Shown: positions 42,990 to 53,279 of the stretch, one piece after another
How the letters are laid out: every line of letters starts with the position of its first letter
Numbering within the stretch: position 1 is the stretch's first letter
From: Forficula auricularia
Lineage: Eukaryota; Arthropoda; Insecta; Dermaptera; Forficulidae
Assembly: GCA_024734495.1 (NCBI GenBank)
Contig: JALMQS010000311.1
Location: 118,214 to 182,213, forward strand
Direction of reading: 5' to 3'
Length of the DNA: 64,000 bases
The notes under the pieces: model-generated
The model's input: the letters and a program-made list of their open reading frames with translations, nothing else
Told to the model about the DNA's origin: nothing
Databases searched by the model: none
Translations under genes and position numbers: made by a program

Positions 42990-43190
42990 ATCAGCGCTTC
43001 ATTTTGTTAAAATGATGGTAGGTTTTCAATTTCATTTCAATCGGTGCAAAGGTGTGGAAAAAATCGTGGACGAAAAAAACGATAACATCCATCCATCCAT
43101 CCATCCATCCGCACGCACTTCCAAAAAAAATGGCACTTTTTGGCCTCTCGACGAGATTCCAGGTAACTTTTGGCAAAACCGCCACGTGCT
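42990..43190. repeat. CATC microsatellite within an unassigned repeat
   Basis: A (CATC)n run at 43087-43110; flanking sequence unassigned. Confidence 0.7.
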
Positions 43191-43412
43191 AAAATTCAAT
43201 CTCATTGAATACTTCAATTTGTGACCTTAATTGAGTCCATGGGTTCCGTAGTCTTTACCTGAGGACCCGTTGAAGTCGCGCTTGCCGCGCGACCGATTGC
43301 AATACTTTCTCCCATGCTTCGCATTGGATAAAGTAAAAAATACAATCTATATATATATAAAACGAGCTGCTCTGCGCGTGCCGAGAGGCCCGCCTGCAGG
43401 GCAATTAGTTCC

Positions 43413-43571
43413 AAATTTATTGAAAAAGTCATTTTCATACTGCTAAAAACCGACGTTTCGGCGGATCGTCCGTTCTTTTTCAGATTTAAGGGACAACCCT
43501 GAAGAAGGAGGGAATATCCTCCGAAAACGTCGGGTTTTAACAGTATGAAAATGACTTTACAATAAATTTAT
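43413..43571. repeat. Foldback with hammerhead-type core (family C)
   Basis: Arms of about 60 bp (AAATTTATTG, GTCATTTTCATACTG and their inverses) surround 43470-43500. The right arm has CTGAAGA, a GGAGG/CCTCC stem and GAAAACGTCGG (43499-43532), with one extra A in GAAA. AACC before the core can pair with GG(G)TT after the GTC triplet. The left arm has the inverse GAAACGTCGG. Confidence 0.78.
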
Positions 43572-44010
43572 ATTATTCGGAATTGTATATTTTCATTATC
43601 CTTAGGCTGCCATTCAACAATTATTCTCAATTAAAGTTCTTCCAGTCCATCTCTTTCCGTACTTTTAATATTGATGTTTTAATTGTTAAAAGTAACTTAA
43701 CTTAAAAGTAATTGCATATTCTTTTTCCGTTCAGGTCATAATGAATTAAAATAATTAAATAATTAAAACTGTATTTTTAAAATTGATTAATTTTTTGCTA
43801 TTCAAAAAAGTCACATTTCAGATTTTTTTCAAAAATATTACTAACTATTGAAATTGTTAAAATGACTGTAATAAATTAAATTAAAAGTAATAATCTCTCA
43901 CACTAAAAAAAAGGAATTTTTTTTAAATTTTTTTACTTTTTCTATTGAGATTTTTTAAGAGGAGGTTATAATATACCTAGCTATAAATGATCAATTTATA
44001 TTCAAGTTTA

Positions 44011-44190
44011 CGGGGTCAGATAGGCTAGTCGGTAGCGCATCATCCTGCTAACCAAGTGGACCCGGGCTCGAATCCGACTCGAGGCATTCGGCTAAAATCT
44101 GACCCCCGGGATAGGGACAAATTTAAAAAATATATAGTATCGTAAAATGGCTTATGGTTAGAAAGGCCGAAAAGCCAAAAAAAAAAAAAA
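44011..44190 (+). mobile_element. Young tRNA-derived SINE with target-site duplication
   Basis: A tRNA-like head (TAGGCTAGTCGGTAGCGC as A box, GGGCTCGAATCC as B box) is followed by a body ending GGTTAGAAAGGCCGAAAAGCC and a run of about 24 A. TATTCAAGTTTA flanks both sides (43999-44010 and about 44200-44211), a perfect target duplication of a LINE-driven insertion. The family differs from the SINE at 10692. Confidence 0.92.
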
Positions 44191-44235
44191 AAAAAAAATA
44201 TTCAAGTTTATTTATAATTAATTACTAGGGAAGCT

Positions 44236-44551
44236 CTAGTGTTCCGCAAACTTTTTGTGTTCAAGGTACACCTACCATATCAAGAAATTTTAGAGGTACT
44301 CCAAAGAAAAAAACAATGTTTATTTAATATTTATTTATTATTAAAATCAATATAATATGAAAAGATTTTTAATAAGAAACCTGAGCATGCTTAACTGAGC
44401 ACAGGCGATCAAAATTTGGAGCAATCTTTGATAAGGCTGCTCTTATCTCTTTCTGCTCGTATAACTCTCAGCTATTCACAAAACTTGACATTTTTCACAC
44501 CAAACAATGACCACGGTACACCAGTGTGCCGCGGTACACACTTTGAGGAAC
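44236..44551. mobile_element. hAT-type MITE
   Basis: The left end reads AGTGTTCCGCAAACTTTTTGTG and the right end its inverse, CACACTTTGAGGAACACT. The adjoining words GGTACACC / GGTACACC...CCGCGG are typical of 'CAGTGTTCC' hAT derivatives. No clear target duplication. Confidence 0.7.
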
Positions 44552-44564
44552 ACTGCTCTCGTGT

Positions 44565-44825
44565 ACCGAGTCTTGAAAAAGTTTGCAGTTTTTTATTATT
44601 TAATGTGCGGGTGAACGATTCTTTCATTAGAATCTGATCGATGAAAATAAGTACAAAGAGCGCGGATATAATGATCTCTCTTTCTTTAGAGCTAGGATGT
44701 ATTGGAAGAATGCGAAATACAAGTTAAGTTTAGACCTCTCCAAATACAAGTCCAAATCTGTTTCAGGCTATTAGAGATTAATTTGTTAATTTCTATTATT
44801 CTAGGAATGTTCTTTTGCACTCGGA
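44565..44825. repeat. Unassigned repeat, copy 1
   Basis: Shares CCGAGTCTTGAAAAA, TGAACGATT...ATTAGAAT, GCGAAATACAAGTT and TTTCTATTATTCTAGGAA with 59270-59575, partly in a different order. Confidence 0.6.
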
Positions 44826-45124
44826 CCAAAACCATACCCTTTAGAGAAAGTGAGAGAGAGAGAATATTCAATTGGACGTTATTAAAACTCAAACAAAAAT
44901 GTACAAAAGAAATTACTTGTTGTGGCTCTAAATAGCAAGGTTAGCGAGTCATGAAAAAGTTTTTACTTTTTCTTCTATTTCTTTGTATTTTTAATTGCGT
45001 CGAGAAATCGACTAAAATATAGTTGACAATTAAGCTTACCCTGGAATAACTTTTTTCCAAAAACTACTTATTTAAATTTATTTATTATTTTACTTTGTGT
45101 CTTTTTATTTTTTGTTATACCTAC

Positions 45125-46180
45125 TAAAATAATTTTTATAAAAAAAATTAAATGCAACAAATAAAATAATGAGAACTCAAAAATCAAATAAAATGCACTA
45201 AAAGGTATAAAATAATTATCTAATTTAGTTACAACTAAACGACGAAATATTAACATGAAATCACTTTTTGATGTCGGTTCCAAACATATACATTTTATGA
45301 ATCGCACTCGACGGATCTTACTTAGTACGTTTGGCGTGTACGCTCGCTTTATATAGTTTGTTTAGCACCTACTTCAAAAAGTGATTTCATGTTAATATTT
45401 CGTCGTTTAATTGTAACTAAATTAGATAATTATTTTATACATTTTAGTGCATTTTATTTTATTTTTGAGTTATTATTATTTTATTTGTTGCATTAAGTTT
45501 TTTTGAAGTCGGTTTTATTTTTTTTATAAAAATTATTTTTATTATTCTCTTTTTTTAGTGATGTTATTAATAGTGACTTAATATAATACCTTTCATGCAT
45601 CTCGTCGGACGAATGAATAAGAAAATGAAAATAAAATTCAATTCATAAATATAGAAATTCTCTCGAAACGTTTGCCGGTTTTAAATGAATGTTTTAAGAT
45701 TTTATTTATATTATAATTTCAATTATTTGCTCATAAGAATTTGAGATTTAGGTTATTTCGTCATTGAACATATCATCAGAGCTTGACCAAATTAATATGG
45801 GACCAGCCCTAAGGTACTCGATTTCCAATAAAAAAAGAATAATCGAAATCGCTCAAGTGGCAAAAAGTTCTCGCTGAATATACATAAAATAAATAAATAA
45901 ATAGTTAGATATCTTGACTATCTTGGAGCTATACTGAACCAAACGCAGAAAGAATGAATAAAATCGGTTCATAAACAAAGAAGTTATGCATGAACAAACA
46001 TAACAAAAAAGGTCCAATACCATTGAAATTTATATTTTTACCAATCGGAAACTAGACTGAACCCAATGCAAAAAAATCATCAAAATCGGTTCACAATTGG
46101 CGAAGATAACAGGTAACATAGATACAAAAAAAAATTCAGTCGAATTGAGAACCTCTTCCTTTTTTGAAGTCGGTTAAAAA
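45125..46180 (+). repeat. Family F repeat, copy 2, inverted relative to copy 1
   Basis: It starts with the palindrome (about 45145-45520; TGCAACAAATAAAATAATGAG, GTTACAACTAAACGACG and inverses) and ends with GAATTGAGAACCTCTTCC and TTGAAGTCGGTTAAAAAT, the inverse of the 15091 end. Unlike copy 1 it carries no 1,493-bp TIR element. Confidence 0.75.
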
Positions 46181-46319
46181 TTGAAACTTGAGATAAAAAA
46201 TAAAAAATGAAAAGAAATCACCCCTTTAATAATTCAATGCTAGTTTTAAATCTGAATATTCTTATATATAAATTGAATAAGCTTTGTTCTTCTTTTTCTA
46301 AATACTAATTTCCTTCTCT

Positions 46320-46560
46320 TGTTCGGCTCTCCGCTCGGTGCACTCCATCGCCCGCCCGCCCGCCTGCTCTGGCTCTTCGTCTTCGGCTCATTTCGTGGTC
46401 AACGCTTCAGCCAGGAAGGCCGTGAAGACACACGCGGTTGGCAGAATTCAACTTTCGAGTTTGTCAATCGGTGAGTTGATTTTAAAACTTATTTTTTATC
46501 TAATGTAAGAAAGCACCTCTCTATTTCGATCTTAATTATTATCATTGCAAGATAATGAAT
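46320..46560 (+). promoter_or_regulatory. CpG-rich first-exon-like segment with splice donor
   Basis: An island of high GC (46321-46450, CGCCCGCCCGCCCGCC and TCGTCTTCGGCTC) in AT-rich surroundings ends in CAATCG|GTGAGT (46469-46475), a consensus donor. A candidate acceptor (TTATCATTGCAAG, 46550) is followed by about 35 open codons (NEFLLSKKPDQVIRNLADKD...) that run into the SINE. This may be the 5' end of a gene or transposon now truncated. No known product. Confidence 0.35.
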
Positions 46561-46653
46561 TCCTTTTATCAAAAAAACCTGATCAAGTTATTAGAAATCT
46601 AGCTGATAAAGATTTTATTTCTGTTATTAATAATTTTATTAAGAGTTTGATTT

Positions 46654-46939
46654 CTTCTTCTTCGAGTGCCATACCCGAAACGGGTGTCGGCGCCTCTCCA
46701 CATATACCTGTGCAGAGTGTGTTTAGTTGTTTTACACAGATATACGGGACCTACTTTTTAACGCCGGTTCCGAACGGCTAATTTGGAGAGGTGGCTAGGC
46801 AATTATACTCTTTGGTAGGTTGCCATTACTTTCCAAGAGGAGGCGACTGCAAAATATCTATCTGCTGAGACTCGGTCTCGAACCAGCGATCTCCGAGTCA
46901 GCGACCCGACACTCTAGCCACTGACCCACAGTCGCCTCT
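46654..46939 (-). mobile_element. tRNA-derived SINE, third family, with target duplication
   Basis: On the minus strand the head reads GGGTCAGTGGCTAGAGTG (A box) and GCTGGTTCGAGACCG (B box). The body ends in a GAA-repeat tail. GAGTTTGATTT flanks it exactly (46643-46653 and 46940-46950). 286 bp. Confidence 0.92.
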
Positions 46940-47259
46940 GAGTTTGATTTAAATCACACATAATTAATTATAATTATCTATTGAACACGAACAAATAATA
47001 CAATATAAATATGACGCACATAGGGGTATTGTGCATATTTAGCGGGCCAAAATTATTTATAAGCGTTCTAATATAACTAGGAACTTGAAATTTGTCAGGT
47101 AGCTAAAGTTTGATAATATAAAGATAGACCATTGGTCAAAAAATAATAATAATAATGAGCTTCAAAAAAGGGTTAACGAAAAATTTATTTTTATTCACCC
47201 CATTGAATGGGGTACCGTTGATTAGGTCTTTTAAAATTTATAAGTCTAAGGGCTTAGGT

Positions 47260-47680
47260 GATCGAAAAATTCAATTTCCCATTTAGCATTAAAGTTTTTA
47301 CTTTTGATGCTCCTCTGGAATTTGAGAATTATTGGTCTTACTACACTTGAGATCTAATAACCTTTTTTGTAGAAACCCTAGTAGCATAATGTTTCAAACG
47401 ATATAGTAGCTATATAGTGTCTATATTGATTTCGAGAATCTATATCGCCTTTATATAGCTACTATATAGTTTAAAACATTGTGATACTAGGGAAACGTTA
47501 TGCCTCACAAAAGGTTAATGGTCATTTTTTCCAAAATAAAAACAAAATTTAAATACCGAAAAATCAATTTCAAAACGATTCTCTCCACCTCCCATCATGT
47601 TATTTAAATGGGAAATCGAATTAATTTTTGATGAGCTAAGTCCCTAATTGACTTCATAATTTTTTCTAACATGAATTTTT
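47260..47680. repeat. Foldback centred near 47440
   Basis: Inverted parts AACCTTTTTTGTAGAAACCC (47361) and its relative AAAAGGTT (47509), CTAGTAGCATAATGTTT and AAACATTGTGATACTAG, and TATAGTAGCTATATAG in both arms. Outer parts (CCCATTTAGCATT, TTTAAATGGGAAATCGAATT) are weaker. Confidence 0.65.
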
Positions 47681-47815
47681 TTTTCTAAATATTATCAGTT
47701 TCACAACTTGAACAGAGAAAAAATGTAGCCCTAAAATGAAACACTCTAATATTTTATCTACTCTTATTAAACGAGCAAAAATTGTATATTTATTTTTTTA
47801 TATATATATATATAT

Positions 47816-50638
47816 TGTGACAAACCCGGACTTGTAAAATAATTTATTTTTTATTTTACTGCCCAGTTTGCGTCGACCAAGCTATCCCTGCACTTCTCCT
47901 CAATATTGAAGATGAGACAATATTGAGTAGGTTGCAACAATAAAATGGTTTACGAGCAGGGTGTACTCAGGGAGATAATCTGCCATGCTTTAGACGCTCT
48001 ATCAATTATATTAAAAGGCGCAAATGCTGAATTTAAAGGTGTTATTGTATTCCATCTCGCTTCGCTGGGTTGCGCCCTTTTAGTCTAACTGATGTTATTA
48101 TGATTAGCCCCCCGTTACTTAAGTGAAATATTGATGAGGCTAAAGATGCTGCACAGGGAAGTACCTTATGGAACAGATACTTAAAAAATTTAATTAAAAA
48201 ATTAACCTGGTAGAAAATTTTCCTTATAATTGAGGGTAAAACGGACTGGAGTGATCAGTTACCTGGAATTGGAAGCTGAAAAGAGAAAAAAATCTTATTG
48301 TCTATAGACGGATTGATAATAGAACCAGGTAAATTAATTCAATTCAAATAACTGGAATTTGTTTATATTAAAAATATTGTTTATTTATAATAATTGAAAT
48401 TGTGACTTTACTAAGTTTACCTTGTAAACAAAAGTTATCAATTATAAGTTTGTCGGTAATTTAAGGTAAGTAATTATAATTAACAATAACAATAATGAAA
48501 TAATTTATCACGATATTTTAATTGTGAACAATTAATTCTTCACTTGAGAAAAATCAAGAATTGAAGTTAAAATGTTATTGTAAACAATCTATTCAAAATT
48601 GGTTCTAATAATACATTAATTAAATGTAAACAATGAATTATCGATTGGTACAACCCAATTGACTGGAAATTTAAATTTTATATAAAATAATTTATTCAAA
48701 TTAATTATCACTATTAAATTAATCAAAACTGTACGGAATTGATTGTTCACTTGAGAAAATAATTAATTGGGAAGTCAGTATTAATAAAAATTAATATTCA
48801 AAAGCCCTAATTCCTTCAGTCAAATTTTGACAGGTGAGTTATAATATTTAGTTTTATTTAATTTTTTTAAATTTGGTATAAATAGTTTTATTATCTAATT
48901 ATATGCAATTAGCAGTCTTTATCAGTTAATTTAATCTATATGTAATTATTTAGTTTTGGTTTATTTGATTTAACCATTCATTAATGTTAATGACATGGTT
49001 TGTTTATTTACATGTTTTTTGACAGTTGTCAAATACTATTTGTTTTGACAGATGTCACTCGCTTCCCTGATTCATTTGACGTCAAATATACTTCCTGATT
49101 ACACTTCGATCAGGTGTTTAACTCTTTCCAAAAGTTTCACATAAATCTTAATGGAATTAATTAATTTAAACAATTTCAACCTTTTTTGGTCTTAATCATA
49201 TGTTTCTTATAATATTATTAATTGGAATTTTAATGTAAATTTTTCCTATAAATGTTTTATTATAATTTTGTAATTACCTGCAACAACACATCCGCTAAAC
49301 AATTATGGTGATTATTTACTTTAAACGTTTTATGAATAACTGGTATTGGTTTAAATTTATTGTAAAGAGTGGATCGGAATTTTGTCTGTGTTTTGTGTCA
49401 CTATTTTCTTAGCCACAAGGTAGGTTCTATAGAAATGGAATTGTCAACTGATTCGGATATTACCGACCCATTTGGGAACTATACATTTAATATAAGTTAA
49501 ACTTGATTTGTTTACTTTTCTTTGCTAATAGTTCAGTGACAATTCTCAGAATTTCATTCCTCCCGCGGTTTTCAACATTCTGATCACATGACACAGCGTG
49601 GGTCCGCCATCTTTCTTTTCGTAATTTTCAATTACCAGCTAATTGAATTTAAATATTAAAATATTGCTTTTAATTCAAGGTTTTGTTTTAGTTTAAATTT
49701 TTTTTCGAATGTTTTATTGCAGTCAAATTACTAGAATTTAATGTTAGATTTTTTTTAATTTAATGTGATTAATTACTGTTTGAGATGACCGGGAGAATTG
49801 AAAATGTTTGCTTTAGTTAATTATTTAAACTTAAAGTTAATTATAATTCCATACAAAATTCATAAAATTTATTTTTAAATTGTCAATTTTAAATATTTTT
49901 AAAATGTTTAAGTTCACGAGTTTTTACGAAATTGAATGGGACATCAAAGAGTTAGAGATGACGCTATGCGTGGACCTTGGTTCGCGTTGGCTATTATTTC
50001 AAACCGGCAGCGAATTTATGCTCGATTGTATATTGAAAAAAAACAAGTTCGTAGGGAGTTTGATAATTCAGTTGAATTCACTTCAATGTTTTACTTTAGC
50101 TGTTGCTTCCATGAGTGATGGGCACGTGTCTATGGACCCCACGCCAAAGATGTCGGTGTGCATCGACGTCCTAATTTTGCCGGGAAATGTGGCAAATATT
50201 CTTTTCCCCTGTAGAATCACACTCAACAGGTGCACGGACACATTCACAAATCCTAATTGTAATAAAATTAGGTGGATGCACAACGATTTTGGCTAACACA
50301 TGGAATTCACTGGGACTACTACAACTTAGGTGTTATCACTTTGGCGGCCAACATACAAGAGAGAGATTGTTTCCGCTCACCGAGTCAGCTTGACCCAGCA
50401 CGTGGCTCTAATTACTCACTAACACATTGAGGGCGCCATCAATCAATGCTAATTTTAGGCTAATCAGTTTATCACCGCTAGAGGCCGTCTGCTTACTGTC
50501 CACGGCAATCAATTTGCCAAATTATGAATTTCATTCATCTTAAAAGTAACTTACAATTTTAATTATACATTGTTATGATTAATTCAGATATTGAGATTAC
50601 AAAACCAAAAAAATAAAATTAGACGCTGTATCGTCACA
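47816..50638 (-). repeat. 3' LTR
   Basis: By eye it is nearly identical to the 5' LTR over most of its length, with differences bunched in the first and last 150 bases or so. A YY1-like GAAAGATGGCGG on the minus strand (about 49609-49620) lies in a GC-richer patch and could belong to a promoter. Confidence 0.92.
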
Positions 50639-52091
50639 TTCCCCCTTCAGAAATCAAATAAACTTCTATTGGATTTCTGAACTTGACTGAAGTTATTTGG
50701 ACTCTGATTTTATTGGTTCACTTTTTGGTGTTACCAGTTTACTTAAAGCTAAATTGGCTTTTCCGCCTTAATTATATAAATAAACAAAATTTTATATCCA
50801 GGGTGATTTTCCCTTTATACCCGCAATGATATTACCCCCATCCCCTTTTATTTTGTTCCTAACCCAATTATTCATTATTAAATTTATCCCCAATCTTCCA
50901 TTTCCAGGTCCCATCGCTCACTGTCACTCCCAATCATAATCATTTCAGGGCACACTACGGCTACCAATCGACTAACACGATCCCATCCCGCACATGAGTC
51001 CTTCCAGCATTATCCCAGTTCAAATGGCTTTAGCCTATTACACAAAATAACCATTCAGGCTGGTCATCTCGGCCAATCCCACACTAATACAGAATCGTTA
51101 CTGCTACTTTTTTGGATTGATCATTCAGTTTAGGGTCGTAACCCAGTATTTCCTTAGAAACCACAACATTTAATTCCTTTTCTCTTTTCAATTCGTTTTC
51201 ATTTCTCTGCTACTAGCTAGTGGCACTGAATGTCACCTACTGCTTCACTATTCCCTATCAATGCTGGACCAGGGTACCGCGCACTAAACAGATCATTTCA
51301 TATCTTCAGCCTCCACAATTCACACTAAAGACAATTCGGAGATTCTCACTAGCGACACCAAACCATGGATAATCTATTTGGTATTTGTAGATGATGGTCT
51401 ATATCCTAGGTGGTACTGTTACGACTTGGCGATCTGTGACACAATTTATCATTAGGTGTTTGGATCCTACTGAGCTTTTCAAGTTGTTAATTTTTAAGAC
51501 CTGTGTTTTTGGGTTTTTAATAAAACCCCCCCCAATTATTATTAATTGCTTCATGGCAAAACCTTTTTCCCCCCCAATCCCAATTAATTCGATGTTTGCT
51601 AATGATTTTAAATTTTGTTTCCCCCAAATAATTCGAACTTTCGTCCGAAGGTCATTTCGTCTGTCGTTCTGGTCCGGTGTAACATTAAGGGCTTCCTTTT
51701 CTAATAGATGGAGTTATTAGTTGCTTAGTACCTAGATTAGTATGAACGCGCTTATTCTATGTTATCTTATAACTAAGGTTAGTAATAATAACGCATTTAC
51801 AAGTTTTAGTAGTTAGTAACTTAGGTCTAAGGTTTAGTACGAACGAACTTAGGCTAAATTAAGGGTAAGTACTTAATCTAGTGTTAGTACGAACGTATTT
51901 ACAAATTTCTTCACCTTTGTTACACTTTCACAGAACATGTCCGTTTGTCGTTTTTAGGTCAAATTTAGTCATTCAATAGGGACGATCGTCTGTCACGTCT
52001 CGTTCTAATAAGGTGTTATTCATTATGATACTCAAAGGAATGTGAAGTTGGGGCTGAGCCTCCCCTTTAATCTAAAGACCACATTCAACTA
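50639..52091 (-). other. Non-coding 3' half of LTR-element interior
   Basis: No motif-bearing ORF was seen on the element's strand. It holds short repeats of GTACGAACG/TTAGTACGAAC (51740-51900) and the polypurine tract at 50639-50648. Confidence 0.6.
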
Positions 52092-53201
52092 TTAATTTAA
52101 TTCAGTTATTGGTGAATGATATGGTTTTAAGCTCCTAACATTGAACGTCCCTATTTGTCTCCCACTCTCATGTTCTAGTCTGTAGGCGTTTTGTAACACC
52201 TCGGCTACCCTATCTGGACCCCGAAATTGTAAAAAAAATTTTCCCGCTAGTTCCCCACTTGTTGGGGATTCGAGGGTCTCGGTCGTTATCAAATCACTGG
52301 AATTGGCTCGGGTCCGTTTCCGAGTGGTATGTCCTGTTCGTTTCTTTATAATTGTGTTCTTTTTCCCGTTTAAAAATTTTCTATTTTTTATCTTCATTTT
52401 AAATTTAACCCCCCTTTTATTTTGTTTGGGCTTTCTCCTTTTCTTTTTAGTCATTATTTCATTAGTTTTGATAGTTTCCGTCATTTTCTTGTCTAATTCG
52501 AGGTTAATGCCTTCACTTCTGTGATGTTTTGTTATTGGATTTGGACATAATGTTTCTATGACCGAGGTAGCAGTCTGTGTTTGAATGACTGTAATGGTTT
52601 GAGTAAATTCTAACAGTGGTTCAGTCACTATGTTAGCTGTTACTACTTCATATTCAAATGTAGGTAACCTTTCTACCTCTTCCATTTCATCTTCTATAGT
52701 TGAGGTAACGGCATAGTTTGGCACTACCGTTCTCCTTTCTTCGACTTCTAATTCCGGTTCAAAACTCGTGTTTATTTTTTTTATTATGTCTATCTGATAA
52801 CTCAGTTTCCCGTTTATGGCTTGTAAGTTCTTTTTCATAGTTTGGAAATCCCTTTCATTTGTTGTGTTTTGTTGTTGAAACTTTTCATTCAAGTTATTTA
52901 TGGGTTGCAATCTCGTTTCGCTTGTTTGAGTTTGTTGTTGCATATGTTGCCTTTGTCGATGCAACTGCCTCTCTACTTGTTGAAATTTCTCTTCTAAACT
53001 ATTGTTCAGTTGTTGCATTATTTCATCTCGTTGTTGTAACTTCTCATTCATGGTTCGAAAGTTTTCTTTTATTTCTTTGACCTTCGTTTCGTCTATTTTA
53101 CTTTGTTGTTGCAACTTTTTGTTCATTTGTTGAATCATTTGTAATACCCGTTGCATAAATTCTGTCGTCATTCGTTCCATCTCTCCTTTATTGCCTGCCA
53201 T
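52092..53201 (-). CDS. Fused gag-like / integrase-tail protein of the LTR element (369 aa)
   Basis: An uninterrupted frame starts 79 bases inside the 5' LTR, where gag begins in such elements. Residues about 1-150 are rich in Q, E, N and M with heptad-like spacing (MQRVLQMIQQMNKKLQQQ, LNNSLEEKFQQVERQLHRQ), so a long coiled coil is likely. The middle (about 150-250) is acidic then threonine-rich. About 245-315 is very basic (KKKRRKPKQNKRGVKFKMK). The last 50 residues (FRGPDRVAEVLQNAYRLEHE, then GTFNVRSLKPYH) match the C-terminal GPF/Y-type end of Gypsy integrases. There is no gag zinc knuckle, protease D-S/T-G or RT. It looks like an internal deletion that joined the two ends of gag-pol in frame. 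The long open frame suggests recent insertion or retained use, for example packaging. Confidence 0.82.
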   Translation of the reverse strand: MAGNKGEMERMTTEFMQRVLQMIQQMNKKLQQQSKIDETKVKEIKENFRTMNEKLQQRDEIMQQLNNSLEEKFQQVERQLHRQRQHMQQQTQTSETRLQPINNLNEKFQQQNTTNERDFQTMKKNLQAINGKLSYQIDIIKKINTSFEPELEVEERRTVVPNYAVTSTIEDEMEEVERLPTFEYEVVTANIVTEPLLEFTQTITVIQTQTATSVIETLCPNPITKHHRSEGINLELDKKMTETIKTNEIMTKKKRRKPKQNKRGVKFKMKIKNRKFLNGKKNTIIKKRTGHTTRKRTRANSSDLITTETLESPTSGELAGKFFLQFRGPDRVAEVLQNAYRLEHESGRQIGTFNVRSLKPYHSPITELN

Positions 53202-53279
53202 TTCGTTATTTGCTAGTTCTAATTTGCCTACTATGCAATTTCTTGCCTGCTGGCTTAATCCCAGCTATCCTACACCAAA

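Noticed and set aside
43032..43224. Frames over the CATC microsatellite
   Set aside because: These are translations of a simple repeat.
46861..46935. Functional tRNA gene on the minus strand
   Set aside because: It is the head of a SINE bounded by a perfect 11-bp target duplication.
49880..50296. 138-codon plus-strand frame in the left LTR
   Set aside because: It lies in an LTR on the strand opposite to the element, has no recognisable domain, and its counterpart in the right LTR is shortened by a frame-changing base.
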